Shown here one piece after another: positions 1 through 8,747 of a stretch of 44,094 nucleotides of DNA (within the stretch, counting starts at the first letter, position 1; each line of letters starts with the position of its first letter). This DNA is from Acidobacteriota bacterium. Lineage in GTDB: Bacteria; Acidobacteriota; Vicinamibacteria; Fen-336. The position numbers and the translations under genes were made by a program. The notes under the pieces are model-generated. The model ran no database searches. It saw nothing but the letters and a program-made list of their open reading frames with translations, and was not told where the DNA came from. The stretch covers positions 1 to 44,094 of the forward strand of contig JAJDNV010000218.1 in assembly GCA_022340545.1 (NCBI GenBank), in the 5' to 3' direction.

Positions 1-4
1 CGAC

Positions 5-1075
5 GTGGCGGGAGGCCTGGCCGCTCGTGTCGTCCAGGTGGGCGCCGGAACCGGGACCGGGATCCTGTGGGAGGACGATCTCGTTCTCTCCGCCGGCCAG
101 GGAGCAGCGGCCCCGGAGACGACCGTCGTCATGACCCCGGACGGCCACCTTCTCACCGCCTCCCGATCCGTCGCCGGCCCACACCTTCCCCTCGCTGCCT
201 ACGAGCTTCCGGGCGAGGCGCTGCCCACCGGGACCTTCGTCGACGAGGCGGGCCCGCTGGAGCCCGCGGAGTGGGTCCTCGCCGTCTGGCACCAGGAGGG
301 CGATTTGGCCTTCTGCCCCGGCAACTACGCGGAGACGCACAAGACGAACTGTGGTGAGCTCGCAGTCGAAGAGGTGCGCACCAGCCTGGCTCTTTCGCCC
401 GAGATGACCGGGGGAGGGATCTTCGACCTCGACGGCGCGCTGGTGGCCGTCATCCTGCCGTGCGGGGACGGCTACGCCGCCTTGAGCCGGCCGAGCGTCT
501 CGCGTCTGATCCGAATGGGCCGCAGCCTCGAAGGACAGCTCCTGGCGCTCTACGGGCTGCGGACGGTCCCCGTCAGCGGGGCCGCCGGGAGCCATCTCGG
601 CGTCGAGCGAGGCGCGCTGGTGAGCGAGGTCTGGAACGGCCGCCCCGCCGCCGTGGCCGGCCTGCGCCCCGGCGACGTCATCGTGGGGCTGGGTGAGCAA
701 CCGGTCGGCTCGTCCCAGGATCTGCAGCCGCTCCTGCTGCCCCCGGAGCTGGCGCCCAGGCTCGTCCGGGTACAGAGGGGGCGGCGCAGCGTCGAGGTGG
801 ACCTGACACCCCGGCCGGCCTCGGAATCCGGCGTCGAGGGCGACGACGATCACGGGGTCCGTCTCGAGTCCGTTGCCGTGGGCTTCTCGGTGGGCTCGGT
901 GGCCCCCGGGAGCGCTGCCGACCAGGCGGGGCTCCGCGACGGCGACCGGATCCTCCGCGTGGACAGCCGCGAGCCGCGGAGTGCGGCCGAGCTTCGTCGT
1001 GCTCTCGCTCGCCGCCGGCCGGTGTTCGTCGAGCTCGAGAGAGGGCAGCGGCGCCTCGGGATGCTGCTCGAGTAG
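5..1075 (+). CDS. Degenerate HtrA-like protein with two PDZ domains (5'-partial)
   Basis: The frame is open to the left edge, so the GTG at 5 may not be the true start and the N-terminus is probably missing. The first ~170 residues have the layout of a trypsin-like (HtrA) fold, but the catalytic residues are gone. Where the His motif is expected the protein reads VLSAGQ (27-32), and where GNSGG is expected it reads TGGGIF (135-140). Two PDZ domains follow, at about 185-270 and 280-356, each with the usual AGLRPGD or AGLRDGD carboxylate-loop region. I infer an inactive, peptide-binding scaffold rather than a protease. Its stop codon touches the start of the antiporter gene (TAGATG), so the two are probably co-transcribed and translationally coupled. 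HtrA family is well supported; function is not known. Confidence 0.75.
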   Translation: MAGGLAARVVQVGAGTGTGILWEDDLVLSAGQGAAAPETTVVMTPDGHLLTASRSVAGPHLPLAAYELPGEALPTGTFVDEAGPLEPAEWVLAVWHQEGDLAFCPGNYAETHKTNCGELAVEEVRTSLALSPEMTGGGIFDLDGALVAVILPCGDGYAALSRPSVSRLIRMGRSLEGQLLALYGLRTVPVSGAAGSHLGVERGALVSEVWNGRPAAVAGLRPGDVIVGLGEQPVGSSQDLQPLLLPPELAPRLVRVQRGRRSVEVDLTPRPASESGVEGDDDHGVRLESVAVGFSVGSVAPGSAADQAGLRDGDRILRVDSREPRSAAELRRALARRRPVFVELERGQRRLGMLLE

Positions 1076-2281
1076 ATGAACGAGCTGTCCTCGCTCGGGC
1101 TCATCCTGCTGCTGGCCCTCGGCGCCGGCCATCTGGTGAAGTTCGCCCGGGTTCCCGAGGTGACGGGCTACATCCTCGCCGGGGTCGTCCTCGGGCCCTC
1201 GATGCTGGGCTGGGTCAGCACGCAGAACCTGTCGGCCCTGGAGATCCTGAGCGAGGTCGCGCTCGGGCTCATCCTGTTCTCGGTCGGCACCGTCTTCGAG
1301 CTCTCGCGCTTCCGCCGGGTCGGACGCCAGGTGCTCCAGCTGACACTCTACGAGTCGGCCCTGGCGGCGCTCCTCGTGACGGTTGGGATGCTGCTGCTCG
1401 GGGTGGGCTGGCAGGCGGCGCTGCTCCTGGGGGCGATCGCCGTCGCCACCGCCCCCGCCTCCACGCTCATGGTGATCCGCGAGGTGGACAGCGAGGGACC
1501 CCTCACCGACAGCCTGCTGGCGATCATCGCCCTCAACAACATCTACTGCATCATCGCCTTCAGCCTGGTGGGGGTGGCCATCGACCTCTCCTCCGGGCTC
1601 GGCTCCTCGGCGAGCTTCGTCGGCACGCTGTACGGGGCCCTCTACCCCCTCGTGTGGCAGCTGGCGGGCTCGGTGGCGCTCGGCTTCCTGGTGGGGTTGC
1701 TCCTGGCTCGATGGGCGTCGACCATCTCCGAGACCGGCGAGACGCTCATTCTCCTCGGGGGCTCGATCCTCTTCTGCGTGGGGGTGGCCCGGGTGCTGGA
1801 GCTCTCTCCCCTCATCGCCAGCATGGCGGTGGGCGCCACCATGGTGAACCTGTTCCACCGAAGCCAGCCCCTCTTCGAGACGTTGTCGGAGGCCGATCCG
1901 CCCTTCTACGCCATCTTCTTCGTCCTGGCCGGGGCTGACCTGGACGTCTCGCTGGTGGGCTCGCTCGGCCTGGTCGGTCTCGTCTACCTCCTGGGCCGTG
2001 CGGGGGGCAAGTTCCTGGGGGCCCAGATCGGCGCCCGCCGTCTGGGCATGGCGCCGAGCGTGCAGAGCTACCTGGGTCTCACCCTCCTGGCTCAGGCCGG
2101 ACTCGCGGTCGGGCTGACGATCACGGCCGAGCACCGCTTCCCGGAGGTCGCCCCCGCGGTGACCGTGATCGTCCTGGCCTCGGTGGCGGTCTACGAGATG
2201 TTCGGGCCCATCGCCACCCGCTGGGCGTTGATGCGAAGTGGCGAGTCGCGCCTGGGCCAGCCGGAGGAGCTCGTCATCTGA
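1076..2281 (+). CDS. Monovalent cation:proton antiporter, CPA2/Kef type, membrane part only
   Basis: The 401-residue protein is almost entirely hydrophobic, with about 11-13 membrane segments. It matches the Na+/H+ exchanger fold of the CPA2 family: an N-terminal segment with RVPEVTGYILAGVVLGPSMLG, the usual glycine-rich second and third helices, and a central conserved ATAPAS segment. Family members exchange Na+ or K+ for protons across the inner membrane. There is no TrkA-N/RCK domain, so it is a short Kef-like form without its own nucleotide-binding regulator. It starts directly after the stop of the PDZ protein. Ion specificity cannot be read from the sequence. Confidence 0.88.
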   Translation: MNELSSLGLILLLALGAGHLVKFARVPEVTGYILAGVVLGPSMLGWVSTQNLSALEILSEVALGLILFSVGTVFELSRFRRVGRQVLQLTLYESALAALLVTVGMLLLGVGWQAALLLGAIAVATAPASTLMVIREVDSEGPLTDSLLAIIALNNIYCIIAFSLVGVAIDLSSGLGSSASFVGTLYGALYPLVWQLAGSVALGFLVGLLLARWASTISETGETLILLGGSILFCVGVARVLELSPLIASMAVGATMVNLFHRSQPLFETLSEADPPFYAIFFVLAGADLDVSLVGSLGLVGLVYLLGRAGGKFLGAQIGARRLGMAPSVQSYLGLTLLAQAGLAVGLTITAEHRFPEVAPAVTVIVLASVAVYEMFGPIATRWALMRSGESRLGQPEELVI

Positions 2282-2352
2282 TCGGGAACCGCGGTCAACC
2301 GTCCGGATCGACCCGGTCCGTCCAGGGGAAGCCCTGAGAGAGGCCCCATGCA

Positions 2353-2384
2353 CCCGCGTGTCCCCAAGGAACGAGACACGCGGG
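2353..2384. terminator. Stem-loop between convergent genes, likely bidirectional terminator
   Basis: A perfect 10-bp stem (CCCGCGTGTC at 2353-2362 with GACACGCGGG at 2375-2384) closes a 12-nt loop. It sits between the end of the antiporter gene and the end of the oppositely oriented E1 gene. There is no T-run, so intrinsic termination is plausible but not certain. Confidence 0.5.
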
Positions 2385-2395
2385 CGGGCCCGGGC

Positions 2396-4429
2396 CTAGT
2401 AGGCCAGGAGTTCGCGCAGCGCGGGGAGCAAGCGTCCTTTCGGTGAGTGGAGCGCCTCGAGTGCCTTCGCGAAGGGGACGGGGGTGTCCAGTGCGCCGAG
2501 ACGGGCGATCGGCGCGTCCAGCCATTCGAAGGCTTCGCGTCCGACGACCGCCGCGACCTCGCCCCCGAAGCCGCCGGTCAGGGGGGCCTCATGGAGGACG
2601 AGGCAGCGGCCCGTCTTCCGCACCGAGTCCACAACTGCCTGGACGTCCCACGGCATCAGCGAGCGAAGATCGAGGACCTCGATCTCGCGTCCGTCTCCCG
2701 CGAAGGCCTCGGCGGCGGCGAGGGCCCAGGTGACTCCGATCCCGTAGGTGACGATCGTGGCGTGCCGGCCCTCGCGGGCGCGGCGCGCCCGGCCGATCGG
2801 CAGCGCGTAGTAGCCGTCCGGGACGCGCCCTTTTGCGGACCGGTAGAGGAACTTGTGCTCGAGGTAGAGGACGGGGTTCCCGTCCTCGAAGGCCGAGATC
2901 AGGAGCCCCTTGGCGTCGTGGGGCGTCGCCGGGGCCAGGACCTTGAGCCCGGCCACCGAGGTGAACCACGACTCCACGTTCTGCGAGTGGAAGGGGCCGG
3001 CGCCGACCCCGCCTCCGACGGGCACCCGGATGACCACGGGGATCCTGGCGCCCCAGCGCCAGTGTGTCTTGGCGAGGTTGTTGACGATCTGGTTGAAGCC
3101 GCAGGTGATGAAGTCCCCGAACTGCATCTCGACCATCGGCACGTAGCCGCCCAGGGCCAGGCCGAGGGCGGCGCCGATGGCCCCCGACTCGATGATCGGC
3201 GTGTTCCGAACGCGCGCCTTCCCGAATTCCTCGACGAAGCCCGCCGTGACCTTGAAGACCCCGCCGTACTCCGCGATGTCCTGGCCGAGAAGCACCACCC
3301 GCTCGTCGCGTCGCATGGCCGTTCTCAGGCCGTCGGAGATGGCATCCACGTACCGCCTTTCCGGCGCTCGCTCCTCCTGCTCCGCGTCCGGGGCACGGGG
3401 GACGAGGAGGCTCGGGGCGAACACGTCCGCGATCTTCTCCTCGACGCTCGCCCGCGGCTCGGGTGCGGTGAGGGCGTCCTCGACCAGGGCGTCGATGCGC
3501 GTCTTGTAGGCGGCCCGGATCGTCTCGAAGTCGCCCTGGCCCAGGACCCCCTGCTCGCGGAGGAGCATCTCGTATCGGGTCACCGGGTCCCTCCGCGCCC
3601 ACTCCTCGAGGAGGGCCTTCGGAACGTAGTCGGTGCCCGAGGCCTCCTCGTGCCCGCGCATGCGGAACGTCTCGAACTCGAGAAGCGAGGGCCCGTCGCC
3701 TTGGCGCGCTCGCTCGGCCGCGTCCCGCACCGCCCGGTGGACGGCGAGGAGCTCGTTTCCGTCCACGCGCACCCCGGGCATCCCGTATCCGATGCCCCGG
3801 TCTGCGAGCTGGCGGCAGGCGTACTGCTCGTGGGCCGGGGTCGAGAGACCGTACTGGTTGTTCTCGACGATGAAGAGCACAGGAAGCTTCCAGACCGCGG
3901 CCAGGTTCAGGGCCTCGTGGAAGTCCCCCTCGCTCGTCGCCCCGTCGCCGGTGAATGCCGCAGCCACGCGCCCGCGGCCGCGGAGCTGCGCGGCCAGCGC
4001 CATCCCGCAGGCCACCGGCAGCATTGCGCCGAGGTGGCTGATCATCCCGACAATGCCCTTCTCGAGGTGACCGAAGTGGAAGGTCCGATCCCTCCCCTTG
4101 GTGAAGCCGCCCTCGCGGCCCAGGAGCTGGCGGAACAGCCGGGGCAGGTCGAGGTCCCGGCCGGTGAACACCCCGAGATTGCGGTGCATGGGCAGGATGA
4201 AATCGCGGGGGCCGAGGGCGGTCACGACACCGGTGGCGATCGCCTCCTGGCCGATCCCGGAGAACCACTTCGCGAGACGGCCCTGCCGAAGGAGAACGAG
4301 CATCTTCTCCTCGATCATCCGGGGGAGGAGAACCGAGCGATAGAGCTGCCGCAGCTGCTCGGGGGTGAAGCCTTCGATCGGGTTCTCCGCCTCCGGGGAC
4401 GCCGCCCGGGGGTGGTTCATTCCCGTCAT
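2396..4429 (-). CDS. 2-oxoacid dehydrogenase E1, alpha-beta fusion (branched-chain type)
   Basis: Thiamine-diphosphate-dependent E1 catalyses oxidative decarboxylation of 2-oxoacids, usually branched-chain ones, and passes the acyl group to an E2 lipoyl enzyme. The 677-residue product carries both subunits. The alpha part (about 20-345) has the ThDP motif starting GDGAT and ending VENNQYG. The beta part (about 355-677) starts RRYVDAISDGL and contains the EYGGVFKVT and PVGGGVGAGPFHSQ segments and a transketolase C-terminal domain (LDLRSLMPWD). Two in-frame ATGs, at 4429 and 4420, are possible starts; the frame stays open further upstream, but that stretch overlaps the next gene and has no family similarity. 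No E2 or E3 gene is in the window. The fused form is known in several phyla. Substrate assignment is by family likeness. Confidence 0.9.
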   Translation of the reverse strand: MTGMNHPRAASPEAENPIEGFTPEQLRQLYRSVLLPRMIEEKMLVLLRQGRLAKWFSGIGQEAIATGVVTALGPRDFILPMHRNLGVFTGRDLDLPRLFRQLLGREGGFTKGRDRTFHFGHLEKGIVGMISHLGAMLPVACGMALAAQLRGRGRVAAAFTGDGATSEGDFHEALNLAAVWKLPVLFIVENNQYGLSTPAHEQYACRQLADRGIGYGMPGVRVDGNELLAVHRAVRDAAERARQGDGPSLLEFETFRMRGHEEASGTDYVPKALLEEWARRDPVTRYEMLLREQGVLGQGDFETIRAAYKTRIDALVEDALTAPEPRASVEEKIADVFAPSLLVPRAPDAEQEERAPERRYVDAISDGLRTAMRRDERVVLLGQDIAEYGGVFKVTAGFVEEFGKARVRNTPIIESGAIGAALGLALGGYVPMVEMQFGDFITCGFNQIVNNLAKTHWRWGARIPVVIRVPVGGGVGAGPFHSQNVESWFTSVAGLKVLAPATPHDAKGLLISAFEDGNPVLYLEHKFLYRSAKGRVPDGYYALPIGRARRAREGRHATIVTYGIGVTWALAAAEAFAGDGREIEVLDLRSLMPWDVQAVVDSVRKTGRCLVLHEAPLTGGFGGEVAAVVGREAFEWLDAPIARLGALDTPVPFAKALEALHSPKGRLLPALRELLAY

Positions 4430-4499
4430 TCTCGGCAGACCGGACCGGGGAGGCAAACGGTGAAGCCGCCGAGAGGGCGCCGTCGGTCGGTGGCCGCAG

Positions 4500-7385
4500 C
4501 TACGGCGAGGTCGGGGCCTCCGCGCCTCCGGGGAACGCCAGGGCGAACCGGGACTCCAGCCATCGACGGAAGGGGCGGTGCATCTCCCCTTGCAGCTCGC
4601 GCTCGGCGAGCAGGGCCAGCTCGTCGCGCCGTCCGCCCAGGCCCAGGGCGAGCGCCCGCATCTGAACGACTCCGGGGTCGTTCGGTCTCTCGGCCTGGGC
4701 CCGCTCGAGCGCGGTTGCGGCCCGGTCATAGGCGCGGTGGGCCAGGGCTCCGACGCCTTCCCAGTACGCGAGCCCCGACGCCGATCCTCGCGCCGCCAGC
4801 ACGCTCGCGATGCTCTGGCGGTGAACGGAGGTTCCCAGCATCCAGAGGGGGAGCGTCTCAAGGGACGTTTTCGTCAGGATCTCGTCGAGCTCGTCGAGGC
4901 CGGCGGTGGAGGGCGGGGCCCAGCTCGTCTCGGTGTCGATGATCCGACGCGTCTCGAAATGCACGATGCTGCGCTCCCGGAGGCCCGGTGGCCAGAGCCG
5001 CCGCACCAGCGCGCTCCGCTCGAAGGCGCGGCGGTTGTCGTCGATGTCCACCAGCGCGGAGTGGGCTTCCGACTCCGCCTTCAGCCACGTGCGGTCGACG
5101 CGGGTCGAGAGGCGCCGTGGGTAGTTGTCGACGAGGGGAAGGGCGTCGCGGGTGAGCTCGCGCAGCTCCTCGGTGCCCGCCAGAAGCTGCGCTCCGAGCT
5201 GTTCGGGCCGCTCGAACGCCACTGCCCGTAGCTCGGCCCCGACAACCGGGTCCTGCCATTGGCGGGCGAAGCGTTCCTCGGACACCGGGCCGCGGGCCTC
5301 ACGGGTTCCCACCATCATCCATTCCATGCCGTAGCCGATCCAGAGCGAGCAGTCGTCGAAGACGTCGCAGAACCCGCGCAGGATCGACCGGGCCTCATCC
5401 GACCCCAGGGCGTGTACGGGCAGCCAGTAGGTGGCGATGCCGCCGTCGTCGAGACGGTCGCGGATCAGCTGGAAGTACTCGCGGCTGTAGAGGGAGACCA
5501 CGCCGGCCACCTTGGGCGGCGGCGGCTCCCCGGTGATCAGGTCGTAGCGCTCGTCGGTCACCTGGAGGAAATGGCGGCCATCCTCGACGTGGACGCGAAC
5601 CCGCGGGTCGAGAAGCGGGTGCTGGGCGGGATCGGGGAAGACGATCCCGCTCATCTCCAGGATCTCCCGCGAGGTGTCGACGACGTCGATGCGCTCCAGC
5701 TCTCGCGTGTCGGCGAGCGCCTTGGCGGTCATTCCCACCCCGTAGCTGATCAGCAGCGCACGCCGGGGCGCGGGGTGCACCGCGATCGGCCAGTAGACGA
5801 ACAGCTTCATGTAGCGGCGCCCGCGGACCGTGGTTCCCGACATCCAGAAGCTGTCGGTGCAGAGCCGGTAGTAGTTGGGCACGCCGAAGTCTTCGAAGTC
5901 GCGCCGCAGATAGACGATCGTCTGAGCGATCCCTTCTCGGATCGCCACCGGCTTCGAGCCGTCGGATCCGAAGCGGAGGGCCAGGGCGGCGAAGTAGTGT
6001 CGCTGCATCAGCCCAAACGGGAAGAGCACGCCGTGCAGCGCGAAGAGGGCCAGCCCCGCTCCCAGCGCGAGCCGCCAGACGGGGGAGCGTTGCCGTCGCG
6101 GGGGTGGCGGTACGACGAGCGCCACCACTCCGTACCCGAGGGCCAGGACGAAGAACGACCGCTCCATCCCCAGCCCCGGCACCAGAACGAAGCCGGCGAG
6201 GAGCGAGCCGATCATGGCGCCGATGGTGTTCGCCATGGTCAGCCAGCCCGCGGCGCGGGTCTCGACGTCGATCTCCCGGTTCACGGCCTCCCCGAGCAGC
6301 GTGAAGAGGATCCCGGACAGGAGTGACACCGGGAGCATCAGGCGAAGCCCGCCCCCGAGGATCTTTGGCCACCCGTACCACAGGGGAACGAGATCGGCGG
6401 GCTCTCCTCGATGGAACCCCGCGTACACGGCGACGGTCAGGATCCCCATGAGCAGCGCCAGCGGAGCGAGGAAACGCGAGGCCTCCGGGTCGAGCCGCAG
6501 CCACCGCGAGGCCACGAGCCCTCCCGCGCCGATCCCGAGCAGGACCACGGCCAGCATCGCGGCCAGCACCGCGCTCGTGCTGCTGAAGAACATACCCAGG
6601 AACCGGAACCAGACGACCTCGAGGGCGAGCAGCAGACCGCCCGAGAGGAAGGCCGCGGCGAGGACCCGCTGCGTGACGAAGGTGAGCCGACGCGCGGGCC
6701 GGCTCACCCTCGCGCTCTCGTTCACTCGTTCGCTGCCGGCCAGGTACCGCGATGCCGCCACCGCCCCGACCGCGGCGATCAGGTCCAGGCTCGCCGCGGC
6801 CAGCCCAGTGCCCAGGACCCCGAGGCGCTCGATCAGGACCGCCTCACCGGCGAGGGCGCCCGCTACCGCGCCCAGGGTGTTCCAGCCGTAGAGCCGTCCG
6901 AGCACTTGGCCGAAGTGGGGGTCGCGGGAGGACAGGGCCTTCACCAGTATCGGCAGCGTTGCGCCCATCGCGGTGGCGGGGAGGAGCAGCAGGGCGAACG
7001 CGATGGTGAGACGCAGGGGGTTGAGGAGCAGGGGCCGGTCGAGCAGGGGACGGAACACGGGGGCGAGCACGTCGGCGAGGTGGGGGAGGACGACGACCAG
7101 GAGGACGCCGCTCGCGGCGATCGCCAGCTCGAGGCCGGCGTAGACGAGGATGGGCCGGGTCACGCTCCCGCCGTGTCGAGCGGCAAGGGCATTCCCCAGG
7201 GCCAGACCGCCCATGAAGCTCGCCAGGACGATGGATGTGGCCCAGACGCTGTTGCCCACGGCGAGACCGGCCTGCCGGAACCAGAGCGTCTCGAAGATGA
7301 GAGCCGCCGCACCGGAGAGGAAGAAGATGGCGCTGAGTGCCGGTGTCAGTGCTCGATGTCCCGGATCTCTATCCACGTCGATCAT
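4500..7385 (-). CDS. Fused MFS-type / spermidine-synthase-like membrane protein with helical C-terminal region
   Basis: The 961-residue protein has an N-terminal membrane half (about 12-460) resembling two blocks of MFS helices, beginning with the FFLSGAAALIFETLWFR segment usual for this fused family. A spermidine-synthase-like Rossmann domain follows (about 500-700) with a glycine loop SYGVGMTAKA and an LYSREYFQL segment. Where true aminopropyltransferases have the catalytic Asp in a VD-S-DP type motif, this protein has YDLITGEPPPP, so polyamine synthesis is unlikely. The last ~200 residues are alanine-rich helices that may form TPR-like repeats. The ATG at 7385 has a GAGG a few bases upstream. 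It lies 70 bp ahead of the E1 gene on the same strand. Function is unknown for this family. Confidence 0.82.
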   Translation of the reverse strand: MIDVDRDPGHRALTPALSAIFFLSGAAALIFETLWFRQAGLAVGNSVWATSIVLASFMGGLALGNALAARHGGSVTRPILVYAGLELAIAASGVLLVVVLPHLADVLAPVFRPLLDRPLLLNPLRLTIAFALLLLPATAMGATLPILVKALSSRDPHFGQVLGRLYGWNTLGAVAGALAGEAVLIERLGVLGTGLAAASLDLIAAVGAVAASRYLAGSERVNESARVSRPARRLTFVTQRVLAAAFLSGGLLLALEVVWFRFLGMFFSSTSAVLAAMLAVVLLGIGAGGLVASRWLRLDPEASRFLAPLALLMGILTVAVYAGFHRGEPADLVPLWYGWPKILGGGLRLMLPVSLLSGILFTLLGEAVNREIDVETRAAGWLTMANTIGAMIGSLLAGFVLVPGLGMERSFFVLALGYGVVALVVPPPPRRQRSPVWRLALGAGLALFALHGVLFPFGLMQRHYFAALALRFGSDGSKPVAIREGIAQTIVYLRRDFEDFGVPNYYRLCTDSFWMSGTTVRGRRYMKLFVYWPIAVHPAPRRALLISYGVGMTAKALADTRELERIDVVDTSREILEMSGIVFPDPAQHPLLDPRVRVHVEDGRHFLQVTDERYDLITGEPPPPKVAGVVSLYSREYFQLIRDRLDDGGIATYWLPVHALGSDEARSILRGFCDVFDDCSLWIGYGMEWMMVGTREARGPVSEERFARQWQDPVVGAELRAVAFERPEQLGAQLLAGTEELRELTRDALPLVDNYPRRLSTRVDRTWLKAESEAHSALVDIDDNRRAFERSALVRRLWPPGLRERSIVHFETRRIIDTETSWAPPSTAGLDELDEILTKTSLETLPLWMLGTSVHRQSIASVLAARGSASGLAYWEGVGALAHRAYDRAATALERAQAERPNDPGVVQMRALALGLGGRRDELALLAERELQGEMHRPFRRWLESRFALAFPGGAEAPTSP

Positions 7386-7503
7386 CGCCTCGTGCCCGTC
7401 ATTCCTACCACGTCGAAACCCGTGACGCAGCCGGCGCGGGACCCGTGATTCTACCGCCCGCGCCCCACGCGCAAACCGCTGCCGGGTGAGCTAGCATCCG
7501 CCC

Positions 7504-8733
7504 GTGCTCGATCGCATCTGGACCGGCTTCTTTCTCGTCGCCTTCCTGGCTGCCGTCTTCCAGTCGCTGGTGCTGGGTCAGACCGGGGTTTGGGCGGACA
7601 TGGTGGCCGCCGCCTTCGACCTCTCGAAGACTGGGTTCGAGATCGCCCTCGGTCTCACCGGCGTCATGTGCCTGTGGCTCGGCATCATGAAGATCGGGGA
7701 GCGCGGGGGAGCGGTGGACCTGCTGGCCCGCGCGTTCGGACCGTTGCTGAGGCGGCTCTTCCCGTCGATTCCCGCCAGCCACCCGGCCACCGGCTCCATC
7801 GTCATGAACATGGCCGCCAACATGCTGGGGCTCGACAACGCTGCCACCCCTCTCGGTCTCAAGGCGATGAAGGAGCTTCAGGAGCTGAACCCGAAGGCCG
7901 ACACCGCCACCAACGACCAGATTCTCTTCCTCGTCCTCAACACCTCGGCGGTGACGGTGATCCCGGTGGCGATCTTCACCTACCGGGCCACCCTGGGGGC
8001 CGCGGACCCGACCGACGTCTTCCTCCCGCTCCTGATCGCGACGAGCTGCTCCACCCTGGCCGGGCTCGTGGTCACCGCCTTCGTGCAGCGGCTGCGGCTG
8101 CGGGACCCGGTGATCCTCGCCTACGTCGCGGGCCTGGTGGCGCTCGTGGGGGGGCTGGTGGCCTACTTCAGCCAGCTCGACCGGGACGCGATGCAGCGTC
8201 AGTCGTCGCTGCTCAGCAACTTCACTATCTTCACCGTGATCATCCTCTTCATGGTCCTGGCCGTCCGGCGACGCGTCTCCCTTTACGAGAGCTTCATCGA
8301 GGGGGCGAAGGAGGGCTTCGGGGTCGCGGTGGGGATCATCCCCTACCTGGTGGCGATGCTGGTGGCGATCGGGGTGCTGCGGGCCAGCGGGACACTGGAC
8401 ATCCTCCTCGACGCCGTGCGCTGGGCGGTCACCGGACTGGGTCTCGACGCGCGCTGGGTGGACGGGCTCCCGACCGCTCTGGTGCGGCCCCTGAGCGGGA
8501 GTGGCGCGCGGGGCATGATGATCGAGACCATGAACACCCACGGACCTGACTCCTTCGCCGGCCGCCTAGTCAGCGTCATCCAGGGAAGCACCGAGACGAC
8601 CTTCTACGTCCTTGCGGTCTACTTCGGCTCGGTCGGCATCCGGAAGACGCGCCACGCGGTGGGGTGCGGCCTGGCCGCGGACCTCGCGGGCATTCTCGGC
8701 GCGATCGCCGCGACCTACTTCTTCTTCGGCTAG
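7504..8733 (+). CDS. SpmA-SpmB fusion, nucleoside-recognition (gate) domain membrane protein
   Basis: This 409-residue membrane protein joins two halves that are separate in Bacillus. Residues 1-200 resemble spore maturation protein A, with the NMAANMLGLDNAATPLG segment. Residues 250-409 resemble spore maturation protein B, with the IIPYLVAMLVAIG segment, the RPLSGSGARG loop and the QGSTETTFY segment. The gate-domain family is related to nucleoside transporters; in non-spore-formers the role is not established. Translation starts at GTG 7504, only 3 bases into the first block of conserved helix. It is divergent from the MFS/spermidine-synthase-like gene across a 118-bp gap in which I see no clear promoter. 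The EamA transporter follows 14 bp later on the same strand. Confidence 0.9.
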   Translation: MLDRIWTGFFLVAFLAAVFQSLVLGQTGVWADMVAAAFDLSKTGFEIALGLTGVMCLWLGIMKIGERGGAVDLLARAFGPLLRRLFPSIPASHPATGSIVMNMAANMLGLDNAATPLGLKAMKELQELNPKADTATNDQILFLVLNTSAVTVIPVAIFTYRATLGAADPTDVFLPLLIATSCSTLAGLVVTAFVQRLRLRDPVILAYVAGLVALVGGLVAYFSQLDRDAMQRQSSLLSNFTIFTVIILFMVLAVRRRVSLYESFIEGAKEGFGVAVGIIPYLVAMLVAIGVLRASGTLDILLDAVRWAVTGLGLDARWVDGLPTALVRPLSGSGARGMMIETMNTHGPDSFAGRLVSVIQGSTETTFYVLAVYFGSVGIRKTRHAVGCGLAADLAGILGAIAATYFFFG

Positions 8734-8747
8734 GACCCACAGCGACC

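Noticed and set aside
2447-4942. Very long plus-strand open frame opposite the E1 gene
   Set aside because: It is an artefact of high GC: the minus strand encodes a clear E1 protein and the plus-strand translation has no family features.
4500-7385. Annotation as spermidine synthase
   Set aside because: The catalytic Asp motif is absent and most of the protein is membrane and helical-repeat sequence.
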